Source: Phycisphaerales bacterium
GTDB taxonomy: Bacteria; Planctomycetota; Phycisphaerae; UBA1845
Reading direction: 5' to 3'
Assembly: GCA_020639095.1 (NCBI GenBank)
Contig: JACKHH010000006.1
Coordinates: 1-64,000 of the forward strand
DNA: 64,000 bases
This document shows, piece by piece, positions 12,180 through 20,720 of the stretch. Made by a program: the position numbers and the translations under genes. The notes under the pieces are model-generated. The model saw nothing but the letters and a program-made list of their open reading frames with translations. It had not been told where the DNA came from and did not search any database. The first letter of the stretch is position 1. Each line of letters opens with the position of its first letter.

Positions 12180-12210
12180 CCTCGGGCGATGCCGGCCGAG
12201 GGTTTTCTTT
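12180..12210 (+). terminator. rho-independent terminator of clpS
   Basis: CCTCGG (12180-12185) pairs with CCGAGG (12196-12201), followed by the T-rich run TTTTCTTT (12203-12210). It lies about 55 bp after the clpS stop. Confidence 0.65.
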
Positions 12211-12257
12211 GCGCCGCGTGACGTGATCAGCGTCACGCGCGGTAACGCCACGAACCC

Positions 12258-13022
12258 ATGACCGACAACACTGCCGAGACAACATCGCCGGAATCGACGA
12301 ACCCGCTGCGCCGCCGCATCGACGCGTGGGTGGCACGCGCTCCGGAAGCGCCCTACCTGGCGCCGTTCATGTCGTTTCTTGTGCTCATGGCGCTGGGCAA
12401 TTGGATTTTCCCCGGACCCGCCGGTGTTCCGTATTCGTATGCACTGCGGACGTTCGGCGCGCTGGCGGTGGCGCTCATCTTCTGGAAGTATTGGCCGCCC
12501 CTGGGCAAGCTGCACCTGCCATCCGCGATCTTCTTCGGCCTGCTGACGACGGTGATGTGGATCGGCGTGCACAAGTGGTTCGCCGGGTTCAGTTGGTATC
12601 CGGACACGCAAATCCTTGGCCGCGACGCTCCGCCGGAGAAGTTCTATGACTGCTTCGCGCAGCTCGGGACCGGGTGGGCGCTGTGGCTGTTCCTCGTCAT
12701 CCGCATTGGCGGGGCGTCGATCGTCGTGCCCATCGTCGAGGAGATTTTCTGGCGTGGGTGGGTGCTCCGCGTGCTCGTCGATTACTGGAAGTGGGAGCGC
12801 GTCCCGCTGGGCGCGTACACCCTCCGCGCGTTCATCATCTGCTCGCTCGCGTCCGCGCTCGAACACCCCATGTGGGAGGTCGGGATTCTCTGCTGGGCGG
12901 TGTGGAACCTGCTCTTCTACTGGAAGAAGAGCCTGCTCTTCATGATCGTCATGCACGGGATCACGAATTTCGCGCTCTACGCCTACGTGGTCTACGCGAA
13001 GGACTGGGTCTTCTGGTCGTAG
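12258..13022 (+). CDS. CPBP/CAAX-type intramembrane protease, PEP-CTERM-associated type
   Basis: The 254-residue polytopic membrane protein has about eight hydrophobic segments. The CPBP/ABI signature motifs are present: EEIFWRGWVLR (paired Glu plus Arg), ALEHPMWEVG and a late HGITNF supplying the metal-ligand residues. The spacing and the family ending resemble the CAAX-protease-related proteins found beside exosortase/PEP-CTERM systems; I recall such a family but cannot search for it. A PEP-CTERM protein is encoded 500 bp downstream, which fits a role in processing or anchoring sorted proteins. No exosortase gene lies in this window. Confidence 0.82.
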   Translation: MTDNTAETTSPESTNPLRRRIDAWVARAPEAPYLAPFMSFLVLMALGNWIFPGPAGVPYSYALRTFGALAVALIFWKYWPPLGKLHLPSAIFFGLLTTVMWIGVHKWFAGFSWYPDTQILGRDAPPEKFYDCFAQLGTGWALWLFLVIRIGGASIVVPIVEEIFWRGWVLRVLVDYWKWERVPLGAYTLRAFIICSLASALEHPMWEVGILCWAVWNLLFYWKKSLLFMIVMHGITNFALYAYVVYAKDWVFWS

Positions 13023-13522
13023 CCGCGGCTGCGCTATTCCGCGCACTGGGAAATTCACAAAACACCAGTTCCCCTTCACCGTAAGTATTCCCTCGCATAG
13101 CAAAAGCGTGACCGCTTGAACCGTTAACGCAAACCGAATTACAACATGTCGCGACATGTCACTGATTGTGCGGCGCATTGGGATTCACGGCGCTTCGCCA
13201 ACGTTCCGACCGAAACAGTTGCATTCGCTACGGCGCGCCTGCCAATTGCAAGTTCGCGCGCACCCACAGTTGAAACTGTTTCATGCGCAACGCGCCTATT
13301 CTTGCGCCGCGCAGCTTGTATCGCACTGCCGCAAATGAGTACACTTGCCCGCGAGAGAGAGCGGATTCGGCAACAACGTTGGCGAATCCACGGGAGGACG
13401 GCGCAGTTCGCCATGTGCCTACGCGCCGACGGTATTATTGGGAATACACAATGACCGCGCAATGGCGCAACCACCATTGGCGTTCCCGAAAAGCATCTCT
13501 TTCAAGAAGGAGGTAGGGATTC
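13023..13522. promoter_or_regulatory. 500-bp intergenic region with a 16-bp perfect palindrome
   Basis: No credible gene is seen. At 13144-13159 lies a perfect palindrome, ACATGTCGCGACATGT, which could be an operator. The last part carries the ribosome binding site AAGGAGG of the PEP-CTERM gene. The region is less GC-rich than the flanking genes. Confidence 0.5.
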
Positions 13523-14197
13523 ATGTCACAGAAAATCAACCACACCCGAACCTTGGGCGCCGCACTGGCGATCGCGTGCTGCGCGGGGTTCGCATCGCCC
13601 ACCTGGGCAACAGTCAACCTCAACCCCGGGTTCGAGCTAGGATCAGCCGGTGATGCCGACAACTGGAACGAACTCTTCTTCGGCGGCGGCGCGGGCACCA
13701 TCACCGAACGCACCAACCTTGAACCCGCAGCCGGTGATTGGCACATGATGCTGCACCTCGCGGGTACGGATCCGTCGGGCTCGCACGCCGAAGCCCAGAA
13801 CCAGTCCCCGACCTTCTCAGTCACCCCGGGGAGCCTGTACGACTTCAGTTTCGACGCGAAGCGGGTCGGGCCCCTCGGCGTTTCCGTGGTCGCGTTCTAC
13901 GTCGTGCAGTGGCTCGACAGCGATGGCAGCCACGGTGGCGGCGTCAAGGGTTCAACACCGCTCACCATGTTCGGCGGCGGCCTCACGGAAGACTATCAGA
14001 CGTTCGGATTCACCGGTGAAGCCGCGGCAGCCGACGCTGACGCTGCACTGATCAAAGTCTATCTGGATGGCGGAGCAATTCTCGGTGCGTCCGCAACTGT
14101 TTACGTCGACAACGCGGCGCTCACGGTCCCCGAACCCGCCAGTTTGACATTGCTGGGTATCGGCTGCCTGTTTGCGACACACCGCCGCCGCAGTTAA
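13523..14197 (+). CDS. PEP-CTERM sorted exported protein
   Basis: The 224-residue protein has a Sec signal peptide (about 1-29, ending PTWA). A beta-sandwich domain resembling carbohydrate-binding modules follows (NLNPGFELGSAGDADNW to VYVDNAALT). The C-terminal sorting tag is VPEPASLTLLGIG plus a hydrophobic stretch and RRR. By family knowledge the tag is recognised by an exosortase for surface or matrix delivery. A strong AAGGAGG ribosome site precedes the ATG. It lies beside the CPBP-type protease gene. Confidence 0.9.
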   Translation: MSQKINHTRTLGAALAIACCAGFASPTWATVNLNPGFELGSAGDADNWNELFFGGGAGTITERTNLEPAAGDWHMMLHLAGTDPSGSHAEAQNQSPTFSVTPGSLYDFSFDAKRVGPLGVSVVAFYVVQWLDSDGSHGGGVKGSTPLTMFGGGLTEDYQTFGFTGEAAAADADAALIKVYLDGGAILGASATVYVDNAALTVPEPASLTLLGIGCLFATHRRRS

Positions 14198-14243
14198 TCG
14201 GCGCGCGAAACAGTACCATCCGAGCACAACAGATATCACACGA

Positions 14244-14280
14244 GAGCTGGCCTCGATGACGGTGTCATCGAGGCCAGCTC
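14244..14280 (+). terminator. strong hairpin after the PEP-CTERM gene
   Basis: A perfect 17-bp stem (GAGCTGGCCTCGATGAC with its complement) closes a 3-nt loop 47 bp after the stop codon. The following run is only weakly T-rich (CCTTCAT), so it may be a terminator or an mRNA-stabilising hairpin. Confidence 0.65.
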
Positions 14281-14331
14281 CCTTCATACCCAAGGACATC
14301 GCAGAACTCCCCGCCCCCACCCATCTTGCCT

Positions 14332-14360
14332 TTGACGGAGTCGCGTAAATTGGTTTAGAT
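14332..14360 (+). promoter_or_regulatory. sigma70-type promoter for the symporter gene
   Basis: TTGACG at 14332-14337, a 17-bp spacer and TTAGAT at 14355-14360, about 60 bp before the symporter start codon. Confidence 0.6.
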
Positions 14361-14419
14361 ACGGGCCAATTGTCGCACGACATCACTAGCCCCAGGTTTG
14401 CTGAAGCAGGAATCACCTC

Positions 14420-16492
14420 ATGGAATACATTAGCGCAATCGACATCGTCGTGTTCATCGTGCTCGCGATCTTCGTCATCGGTCTGGGGCTCATCGCGAGC
14501 CGGGGGGAAAAGACGCACGGCGAAAAAGGCGCTCAGGATTACTTCCTCGCAGGACGCGGACTGACCTGGTGGCTCGTCGGCTTCAGCCTCATTGCCGCGA
14601 ACATTTCGACCGAACAGTTCGTCGGAATGAGCGGAAAAGCCGCGGCTTGGTTGGGCATGGCCATCGCAAGCTACGAATGGATGGCGGCGATCACGCTGGT
14701 GCTCGTTGCATTCGTCTTCCTGCCGACGTTTCTCAAGAGCGGCATTTACACCATCCCCGAGTTCCTTGAGTACCGCTACAACACGTTCGCGCGCACGGTG
14801 ATGGCCATCGCCACGCTGATCATTCTCGTCGGTGTGCCGACGGCATCGGTCATCTTCTCCGGCGCCAAAGTCATCACCGGCAACTTCCAGGGCGCGGTGC
14901 TCGGCCCGCTCGACTTCGGCAACATCACGTTGGGCTGCTGGATCATTGGTTCGGTGGCAGCCGTCTATGTCTTCACCGGCGGACTCAAAGCCTGCGCATG
15001 GACCGACCTGCTGTGGGGTTCGGGCTTGATCATCGGCGGGACGATCATCGCCTACTACGCGTTTCACGCGCTCGCCGGCGCGAGCCCGGAAGCGCTCGTC
15101 GCGACCGCGACGCACAACGTTTCGCCCGAGGATATTCGCGGCAGCGGGGCTTGGTCGCGCTTCATGCAACTCAACTCCGGCGGATTGCCCGAGGGCAAGC
15201 TGCACATGGTGCGCGGTGCGGAAGACAAGGAACTGCCCTGGACCGCGCTGGTCGTCGGATTGTGGATTCCCAACTTTTTCTACTGGGGCCTCAACCAGTA
15301 CATCACGCAGCGCACGCTCGGGTCGCGCAGCCTCCGTGAAGGTCAGAAGGGCGTGGTCTTCGCCGCGTTCCTCAAGCTGATCATCCCGTTTGTCGTGGTC
15401 ATGCCCGGTATCCTCGCGTTCAACCTCTACAGCGGCGACCTCAAGGACGACGCGGTGAACCGCAACGCCACGGTGCTCTCCGACTACTCGCCCGAACTTT
15501 ACGCGTCGCTCTCCGACAGCATGAAGCCCGCCAACGAACCGCGTAACAAACAGATCATCGAGGTGATCGAGAAAAACCTGGCGGACACGACGGCAGCGGA
15601 CAAGACCTACCTCTACAAGTTCGAGCAGGACTTCGCCGAGCAGCATCCCGAGGACGCAGCCCGCATCGCCACGTACAACGCGAAGCAACTCGGCGCGGAA
15701 CTCGATGCCGCGGCATTGTCGGCCGGTGGTCAGGATCTTGCCGATGCGAACGAGAAACTGATCAAGGACCCGGGTGAGCGCTTCGCCACGGAAACGCTGC
15801 CCGCCTACGACCATGACAACGCGTTCCCCACGCTCATCCGCAAGCTGCTGCCGGTGGGCATCGGGTTGAAGGGCTTCGTGCTCGTCGCGATCTTCGGTGC
15901 GGTGGTGAGTTCGCTGGCGTCGATGCTCAACTCCGCGTCCACGATCGCGACCATGGACATCTACCGCAAGCTGCGCAAGGACGCGAGCCAGTACGAACTG
16001 GTGACGGCTGGTCGCGTATTCGTGGTGATCTTCGTACTCATCGCAATGATCATCGCGCCGTTCCTGGGACATCCCGCGTTCGGCGGCATCTTCACGTTCA
16101 TCCAGGAATTCCAGGGCTTCATCTCGCCGGGCATTCTCGCGATCTTCCTGTTCGGGTTGCTCGTGCATCGCGCCCCGCGCTACGTCGGCACCGTGGGCCT
16201 GCTGCTCAACCCCGTGCTCTACGCCCTGTTCAAGTTCAGCCCCGCGATCCTCGGTAGTGCGAACCCCGGATTCCTCGCAACCGTCGCGAAGTGGTCGTTC
16301 CTCGACCGCATGGCGCTGTGCTTCGGAATTGTGGTGGCGACACTCACTGCCCTGACGGTGATCTCGCCGCTGAAAAAACCGGTCGAATTGCCGGTCAATC
16401 CCGAAATGGACATCACGCCCTCGAAGGGCGCGATGGCGTTCGGCGGCGTCGTGTGTGCATTGACCGTCGTGCTGTATATCATGTTCTGGTAG
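14420..16492 (+). CDS. sodium:solute symporter (SSS/SGLT family)
   Basis: Inner-membrane Na+-coupled uptake carrier, probably for a sugar or related solute. The 690-residue protein has the family opening with a first membrane helix and DYFLAGRGLTWWLVG, then SLIAANISTEQFVGMSG (sodium/substrate region), GIYTIPEFLEYRYN and VFTGGLKACAWTD. About 14 membrane segments are expected. Residues of about 335-465 form an unusual hydrophilic, helical insert rich in Asp, Ala and Lys between membrane helices. The substrate cannot be named. GalE is encoded 43 bp downstream on the same strand, weakly hinting at galactose or glucose. Confidence 0.93.
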   Translation: MEYISAIDIVVFIVLAIFVIGLGLIASRGEKTHGEKGAQDYFLAGRGLTWWLVGFSLIAANISTEQFVGMSGKAAAWLGMAIASYEWMAAITLVLVAFVFLPTFLKSGIYTIPEFLEYRYNTFARTVMAIATLIILVGVPTASVIFSGAKVITGNFQGAVLGPLDFGNITLGCWIIGSVAAVYVFTGGLKACAWTDLLWGSGLIIGGTIIAYYAFHALAGASPEALVATATHNVSPEDIRGSGAWSRFMQLNSGGLPEGKLHMVRGAEDKELPWTALVVGLWIPNFFYWGLNQYITQRTLGSRSLREGQKGVVFAAFLKLIIPFVVVMPGILAFNLYSGDLKDDAVNRNATVLSDYSPELYASLSDSMKPANEPRNKQIIEVIEKNLADTTAADKTYLYKFEQDFAEQHPEDAARIATYNAKQLGAELDAAALSAGGQDLADANEKLIKDPGERFATETLPAYDHDNAFPTLIRKLLPVGIGLKGFVLVAIFGAVVSSLASMLNSASTIATMDIYRKLRKDASQYELVTAGRVFVVIFVLIAMIIAPFLGHPAFGGIFTFIQEFQGFISPGILAIFLFGLLVHRAPRYVGTVGLLLNPVLYALFKFSPAILGSANPGFLATVAKWSFLDRMALCFGIVVATLTALTVISPLKKPVELPVNPEMDITPSKGAMAFGGVVCALTVVLYIMFW

Positions 16493-16535
16493 ACGACGGT
16501 TAACGCATCGCGCGCAGGCGCAGGGATGAGCACGC

Positions 16536-17519
16536 ATGAAAGTACTGGTCACTGGCGGTGCCGGGTACGTCGGCAGCCACTGCGTACGCCGGCTCGTTGA
16601 TGCCGGGCACAACATCACGGTTCTCGACAACCTCTGTGCCGGACACGCGGACGCATTGCCCAAGGGCGTACCGCTCGTTCGTGCTGACCTGGCTGACGCG
16701 CAGACGCTCAGTGAGGTGCTCGATCGTTCGTTCGACGCGGTGATGCATTTCGCCGCGTTCCTCGACGTCGGCGAGTCCGTCCGCGACCCGCTCAAGTATT
16801 ACCAGAACAACGTCGTCGGCACGATCGGTCTGCTCCGCGTGATGCAACTGCGCGAAATTCGCCGCTTCGTGTTCAGTTCGACCTGCGCGACGTACGGCGT
16901 CCCTGAGCAGGTCCCGATTACGGAAGACTTACCGCAAGCGCCGATCAACCCCTACGGACACAGCAAGCTCGCCATCGAATGGGCGCTGCGCGACAGTGCG
17001 GAAGGGTGGGGGCTGGGCTCGTGCGCGCTGCGCTACTTCAACGCGTCGGGCGCTGCCCGCGACGGCAGCATCGGTGAGGACCACGATCCCGAAATCCACC
17101 TGATCCCGCTCGTGCTGCAAGTCGCGCTGGGCCAGCGCGAGTCGATCAAGATTTTCGGCACCGACTACCCCACACCCGACGGCACGTGCATTCGCGACTA
17201 CATCCACGTCGAGGACCTCGCGGAAGCGCACCTGCGCGCACTGGAACACACTGCCAAGGGAGGGTTCAACGCGTTCAACGTCGGCACCGGCGTGGGCACG
17301 AGCGTGCGCCAGATCATCGAAGCCGCGTGTGCCGTCACCGATTGTGCAATTCCCGCAGTGGAAACCGAGCGCCGGCCGGGCGACCCGCCGCAACTTTACG
17401 CCGATCCATCCAAGCTGCGCGACACACTCGGCTGGAAACCGGAATACACTGACATCACCGCAATCATCGAAACCGCGTGGCGCTGGCACCGCACGCACCC
17501 CAATGGCTACGAATCGTAG
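16536..17519 (+). CDS. galE: UDP-glucose 4-epimerase
   Basis: Interconverts UDP-glucose and UDP-galactose. The 327-residue protein is an extended short-chain dehydrogenase: the NAD-binding GGAGYVGSH is at 7-15, the catalytic Ser/Thr region is FSSTCATYG, and YGHSK supplies the catalytic Tyr and Lys near 148-152. The sugar-binding C-terminal part includes RDYIHVEDLAEAH and GTGVGTSV. Length and motifs are normal. It follows the symporter closely and may be cotranscribed with it. Confidence 0.95.
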   Translation: MKVLVTGGAGYVGSHCVRRLVDAGHNITVLDNLCAGHADALPKGVPLVRADLADAQTLSEVLDRSFDAVMHFAAFLDVGESVRDPLKYYQNNVVGTIGLLRVMQLREIRRFVFSSTCATYGVPEQVPITEDLPQAPINPYGHSKLAIEWALRDSAEGWGLGSCALRYFNASGAARDGSIGEDHDPEIHLIPLVLQVALGQRESIKIFGTDYPTPDGTCIRDYIHVEDLAEAHLRALEHTAKGGFNAFNVGTGVGTSVRQIIEAACAVTDCAIPAVETERRPGDPPQLYADPSKLRDTLGWKPEYTDITAIIETAWRWHRTHPNGYES

Positions 17520-17651
17520 GTCGGCGGTTCCGCGTCGTCACCGCTTCAAACCTCACACCACCGCCCCACGCGTTCGCCGCTGCGCAGGTCGCTGACTACA
17601 CTTCAGCGGGCTAACGTTCGCCAACACCCGCGCAACCGGAGAGGACGCGTC

Positions 17652-19298
17652 ATGAAAGCAGCCGAGCTGTTCGTCAAGTGTCTCGAAAACGAGGGCGTCG
17701 AATACATCTTCGGTTTGCCCGGTGAGGAAAATGCCCATTTCATGATGGCGCTCGACAATTCGAAGATTCGCTTTGTGCTCACGCGGCATGAGCAGGGCGC
17801 GTCCTTCATGGCCGACGTCTATGGCCGGTTGACCGGCAAACCCGGTGTGTGCCTTGGCACGCTCGGCCCCGGCGCGACCAACCTCGTCACCGGCGTCGCC
17901 GACGGCAACATGGACCGCGCTCCGATGGTCGTCATCACCGGCCAAGCCGATAGCCAGCGCCAGCACAAGGAATCGCACCAGCACATGGACGTGGTCGGTC
18001 TGTTCAAACCCGTCACCAAATGGGCGACCCCGATCATCCACCCCAACAACATTCCCGAGGTCGTGCGCAAAGCCTTCAAACTCGCGACCACGGAAAAACC
18101 CGGTGCCTGCCACATCGAATTGGCGGAGGACATCGCCCGCGAAGACGCCACCGATCCGCCGATCATCCCGCACAAGTACCGCCGCCCGGTGCCCGACGAC
18201 AAGATCGTCGACGACGCCATGGCCATCCTGCGCAACGCGAAGCGGCCCGTCATCCTCGCGGGCAACGGCGCAATCCGCCGCCGCTCCAGCGCGCAACTTC
18301 GCCGCTTCGCCGACGCAACCGGTATCGGCGTGATCAACACCTTCATGGGCAAGGGCTGCGTCGACAGCGAATCGCCGCATTGCCTTTTCACAATTGGGCT
18401 CCAGGCGAAGGACCTCGTCGCCTGCGCCATCGACGCTGCCGACGTCGTCGTCGCACTCGGCTACGACATGGTGGAGTACCCCCCGCGACTGTGGAACCGC
18501 GGCAATGACAAGCGCATCATCCACATCGACTTCGTGCCCGCGGAGATCGACGACCATTACCACATTGAGGTGGAGGTCGTCGGCGACATCGCACACACGC
18601 TGTGGATGATGAACGAACGCGTCGCGCAGGAACCGCTCAAGTTCGACGTGAAGCAGCACCGCACGGTGCGCAGCGACATGCTGGCTGACTTCGCCGCACA
18701 CAAGGACGACGATACCGAAGGGCAGATCCGCCCGCAGAAGGCGCTCTGGGACGTACGCCAGGTGCTCGGCGACCATGACATCCTGCTCAGCGACGTGGGC
18801 GCGCACAAGATGTGGATCGCGCGCTACTACCAGTGTCGCGAGCCCAACACCTGCCTGATCACCAACGGTTTTTGCTCGATGGGCTTCGCGCTGCCCGGGG
18901 CGATCGCCGCGAAGATCGCGCATCCCGATCGCCGCGTGCTCGCCATCTGCGGCGATGCTGGTTTCCTCATGAACGTGCAGGAGTTGGAAACCGCGCGACG
19001 CATCGGCGCGAACTTCGTCACGCTGATCTGGGAAGACCATTCGTACGGCTTGATCGAGTGGAAACAGGACAACGAGTTCGGCCGGCACACCGATCTGACC
19101 TTCGGCAACCCCGATTTCGTCAAGCTGGCGGAGGCGTTCGACTGTCAGGGCATTCGCGTGGACAACGCGCGCGATCTCGCCGGCGCATTGGAAGCCGGTT
19201 TCAACGCGGGCAGGCCCTGTTTGATCAGCATTCCCATCGATTATCGCGAGAACGCGTTGCTCACCAAACGTTTGGGCAACATCGCGTGCCCGATCTGA
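17652..19298 (+). CDS. thiamine-diphosphate enzyme, acetolactate synthase-like large subunit
   Basis: The 548-residue protein has the three ThDP-enzyme domains. The N-terminal pyrimidine domain includes the catalytic Glu in RHEQGASFMADVYGRLTG and GPGATNLVTGVADGN. The central domain is around residues 190-330. The C-terminal domain has the ThDP/Mg motif GDAGFLMNVQELETA with the completing EDHSYGLI. Overall it looks like acetolactate synthase large subunits, closer to the catabolic AlsS type than to IlvB in the tail motif. No ilvN regulatory subunit follows. Other members of the family (glyoxylate carboligase, sulfopyruvate decarboxylase) cannot be excluded. Confidence 0.88.
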   Translation: MKAAELFVKCLENEGVEYIFGLPGEENAHFMMALDNSKIRFVLTRHEQGASFMADVYGRLTGKPGVCLGTLGPGATNLVTGVADGNMDRAPMVVITGQADSQRQHKESHQHMDVVGLFKPVTKWATPIIHPNNIPEVVRKAFKLATTEKPGACHIELAEDIAREDATDPPIIPHKYRRPVPDDKIVDDAMAILRNAKRPVILAGNGAIRRRSSAQLRRFADATGIGVINTFMGKGCVDSESPHCLFTIGLQAKDLVACAIDAADVVVALGYDMVEYPPRLWNRGNDKRIIHIDFVPAEIDDHYHIEVEVVGDIAHTLWMMNERVAQEPLKFDVKQHRTVRSDMLADFAAHKDDDTEGQIRPQKALWDVRQVLGDHDILLSDVGAHKMWIARYYQCREPNTCLITNGFCSMGFALPGAIAAKIAHPDRRVLAICGDAGFLMNVQELETARRIGANFVTLIWEDHSYGLIEWKQDNEFGRHTDLTFGNPDFVKLAEAFDCQGIRVDNARDLAGALEAGFNAGRPCLISIPIDYRENALLTKRLGNIACPI

Positions 19299-19329
19299 TC
19301 CGCGCAGGATTTGGTCCGCGCAACGTAAC

Positions 19330-19385
19330 GGCGGAACAGATCCCGCCCCCGGGAGCGACCCGAAGCGCTGCGAATCTGTTCCGCC
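19330..19385. repeat. 12-bp inverted repeat, likely dispersed element or terminator
   Basis: GGCGGAACAGAT (19330-19341) and ATCTGTTCCGCC (19374-19385) are perfect inverted arms around a GC-rich 32-bp centre. It lies between the convergent ThDP enzyme and lipoprotein genes and could terminate transcription from both sides. Confidence 0.65.
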
Positions 19386-19421
19386 ACAAACGCTGACCTA
19401 GGAGCAATAAACGGTCAGCGA

Positions 19422-19820
19422 CTAGCCATTGCTACCGGCATCGATGCCGGTGCTGTTGAAATCAATTCCGGTGGTACCGAAGTCCGCGTTGGAATCGGCA
19501 TTGGTGTCGACGTCGTCATACGTATCGTCGGCATCCACACCGGTTGTGGTGATGTCACGATCCGTCATACCGGCCGTGGTCGTCGATTCGGGGATGTCGA
19601 CATCATCGATCGGCATACCACCCGGCACGCCCGACACCGGTGGCACGACGCCCAGCGGCGGACCGGTCGTCGGCAGCGCGTCGGTCCGGGTATCGGTTGA
19701 TTTCGCCGCGCCGTTGCTTTGGTCTTCGCAACCCGCAACGGTGGCGATTCCCAACAGTACCGCGAAGATGGGGGCTGCGATTCTGAAACCCATGCGATTT
19801 TTGCGTGATGGCGATGTCAT
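19422..19820 (-). CDS. small Asp/Thr-rich lipoprotein
   Basis: The 132-residue protein has a basic N-terminus, a hydrophobic signal and a lipobox ending VAGC. The rest is low complexity: a Pro/Gly section, then Asp, Thr, Asn and Gly repeats (TTTGVDADDTYDDVDTNAD). The start at 19820 (MTSPSRKNRM) has AGGAGA 6 bp upstream; the longer frame is rejected. It is likely a surface or periplasmic anionic protein. It resembles the next gene upstream in design, but no family is known to me. Confidence 0.75.
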   Translation of the reverse strand: MTSPSRKNRMGFRIAAPIFAVLLGIATVAGCEDQSNGAAKSTDTRTDALPTTGPPLGVVPPVSGVPGGMPIDDVDIPESTTTAGMTDRDITTTGVDADDTYDDVDTNADSNADFGTTGIDFNSTGIDAGSNG

Positions 19821-20136
19821 TTTCAGTCTCCTTTCGGATATGAATGCGCGACATCGTTCAGCGTCCATGTCCTGCCGCATCATTTGATTGATGCCGGCAT
19901 TCGGTTTCGATGTTCGTGCGCCGATCACGTGTGCACCAGCACGCAACGAACACCACAGCACGCCCGAATTTTAGGATTTGAGAAAGCGCGCAAGCAAAGG
20001 CGACCCGCGTTTGCGAGCCGCTACACGGGAAAACTCCCTGCATGAAATACGGCTGTTGCGCGCAGCGCGTACGGGAATCACCTTGTAGTTTTTTGACGGT
20101 ATTATGGCATGGAATTTGCGTAACGCGGACAGACTG
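19821..20136. other. 316-bp gap between the two acidic lipoprotein genes
   Basis: Apart from the ribosome binding site of the 19422-19820 gene I see no gene, RNA or clear repeat here. The region is A/T-richer than its surroundings, so promoter sequences are likely. Confidence 0.4.
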
Positions 20137-20571
20137 TTAACGCCGGCTTCGCGGTGGACGCGTCGTCTGGTCGTCGGACGACCGGCCATCGGTATCGTCA
20201 TCGGATTGGGAATCATCGTCAGCGACATCGCTTCGCGTGCCGCGCCGTCCGTCGACCAAATCATCTCGGCTTGTACTGTCGGTTGAAGTTCCGGAGTTAC
20301 CCGAACGCTGATCACCACGCGTTGCCGACGTCGGCGTATCGTCCCCGGTGTCATCCGTCGTAGCGATATCGTCCTGGTCGCTCGAATCCACGGGTTCAGC
20401 CGTCATGCCGGTATCCATCGCGTCGGAGCTTATCGCGTCGGCGTTCGCGGTATCGACAACGTCGCGCGTCGCTTCCGTACCTTCATCTGGTGACGTACTC
20501 TGGCAACCAGCCGCTACCGTGAGTGCGATTGCCATAATCAAGGTGCTGACGATACCAGTAGCGCTCTTCAT
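20137..20571 (-). CDS. small Asp/Ser/Thr-rich lipoprotein
   Basis: The 144-residue protein has a signal peptide ending AAGC at about residue 24. The rest is a long disordered, acidic tail of Asp, Ser and Thr (DSSDQDDIATTDDTGDD) that turns Arg-rich at the end. The start at 20571 (MKSATGIV) has GGAGG about 10 bp upstream. It is organised like the neighbouring 132-residue lipoprotein and probably is a distant paralogue. The function is unknown. Confidence 0.72.
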   Translation of the reverse strand: MKSATGIVSTLIMAIALTVAAGCQSTSPDEGTEATRDVVDTANADAISSDAMDTGMTAEPVDSSDQDDIATTDDTGDDTPTSATRGDQRSGNSGTSTDSTSRDDLVDGRRGTRSDVADDDSQSDDDTDGRSSDDQTTRPPRSRR

Positions 20572-20720
20572 GATCGCTTCATCCTCCGTACGCTGTTTCA
20601 GCTCAAATCGTTGCCGGAACGCGTTTTCTGACGCAGGCCGAATCCGCGCCAACACTAACGGAAATTGCCCATCGCTGCAATTTCCAATGCTGTAGGCGAC
20701 AGGCGGGCATGTGCAACCTT

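Noticed and set aside
13952..16795. 947-codon open frame opposite the symporter and PEP-CTERM genes
   Set aside because: It is antisense to clear genes, rich in His, Arg, Asp and Glu, with no recognisable domain. Long shadow frames are expected in GC-rich DNA.
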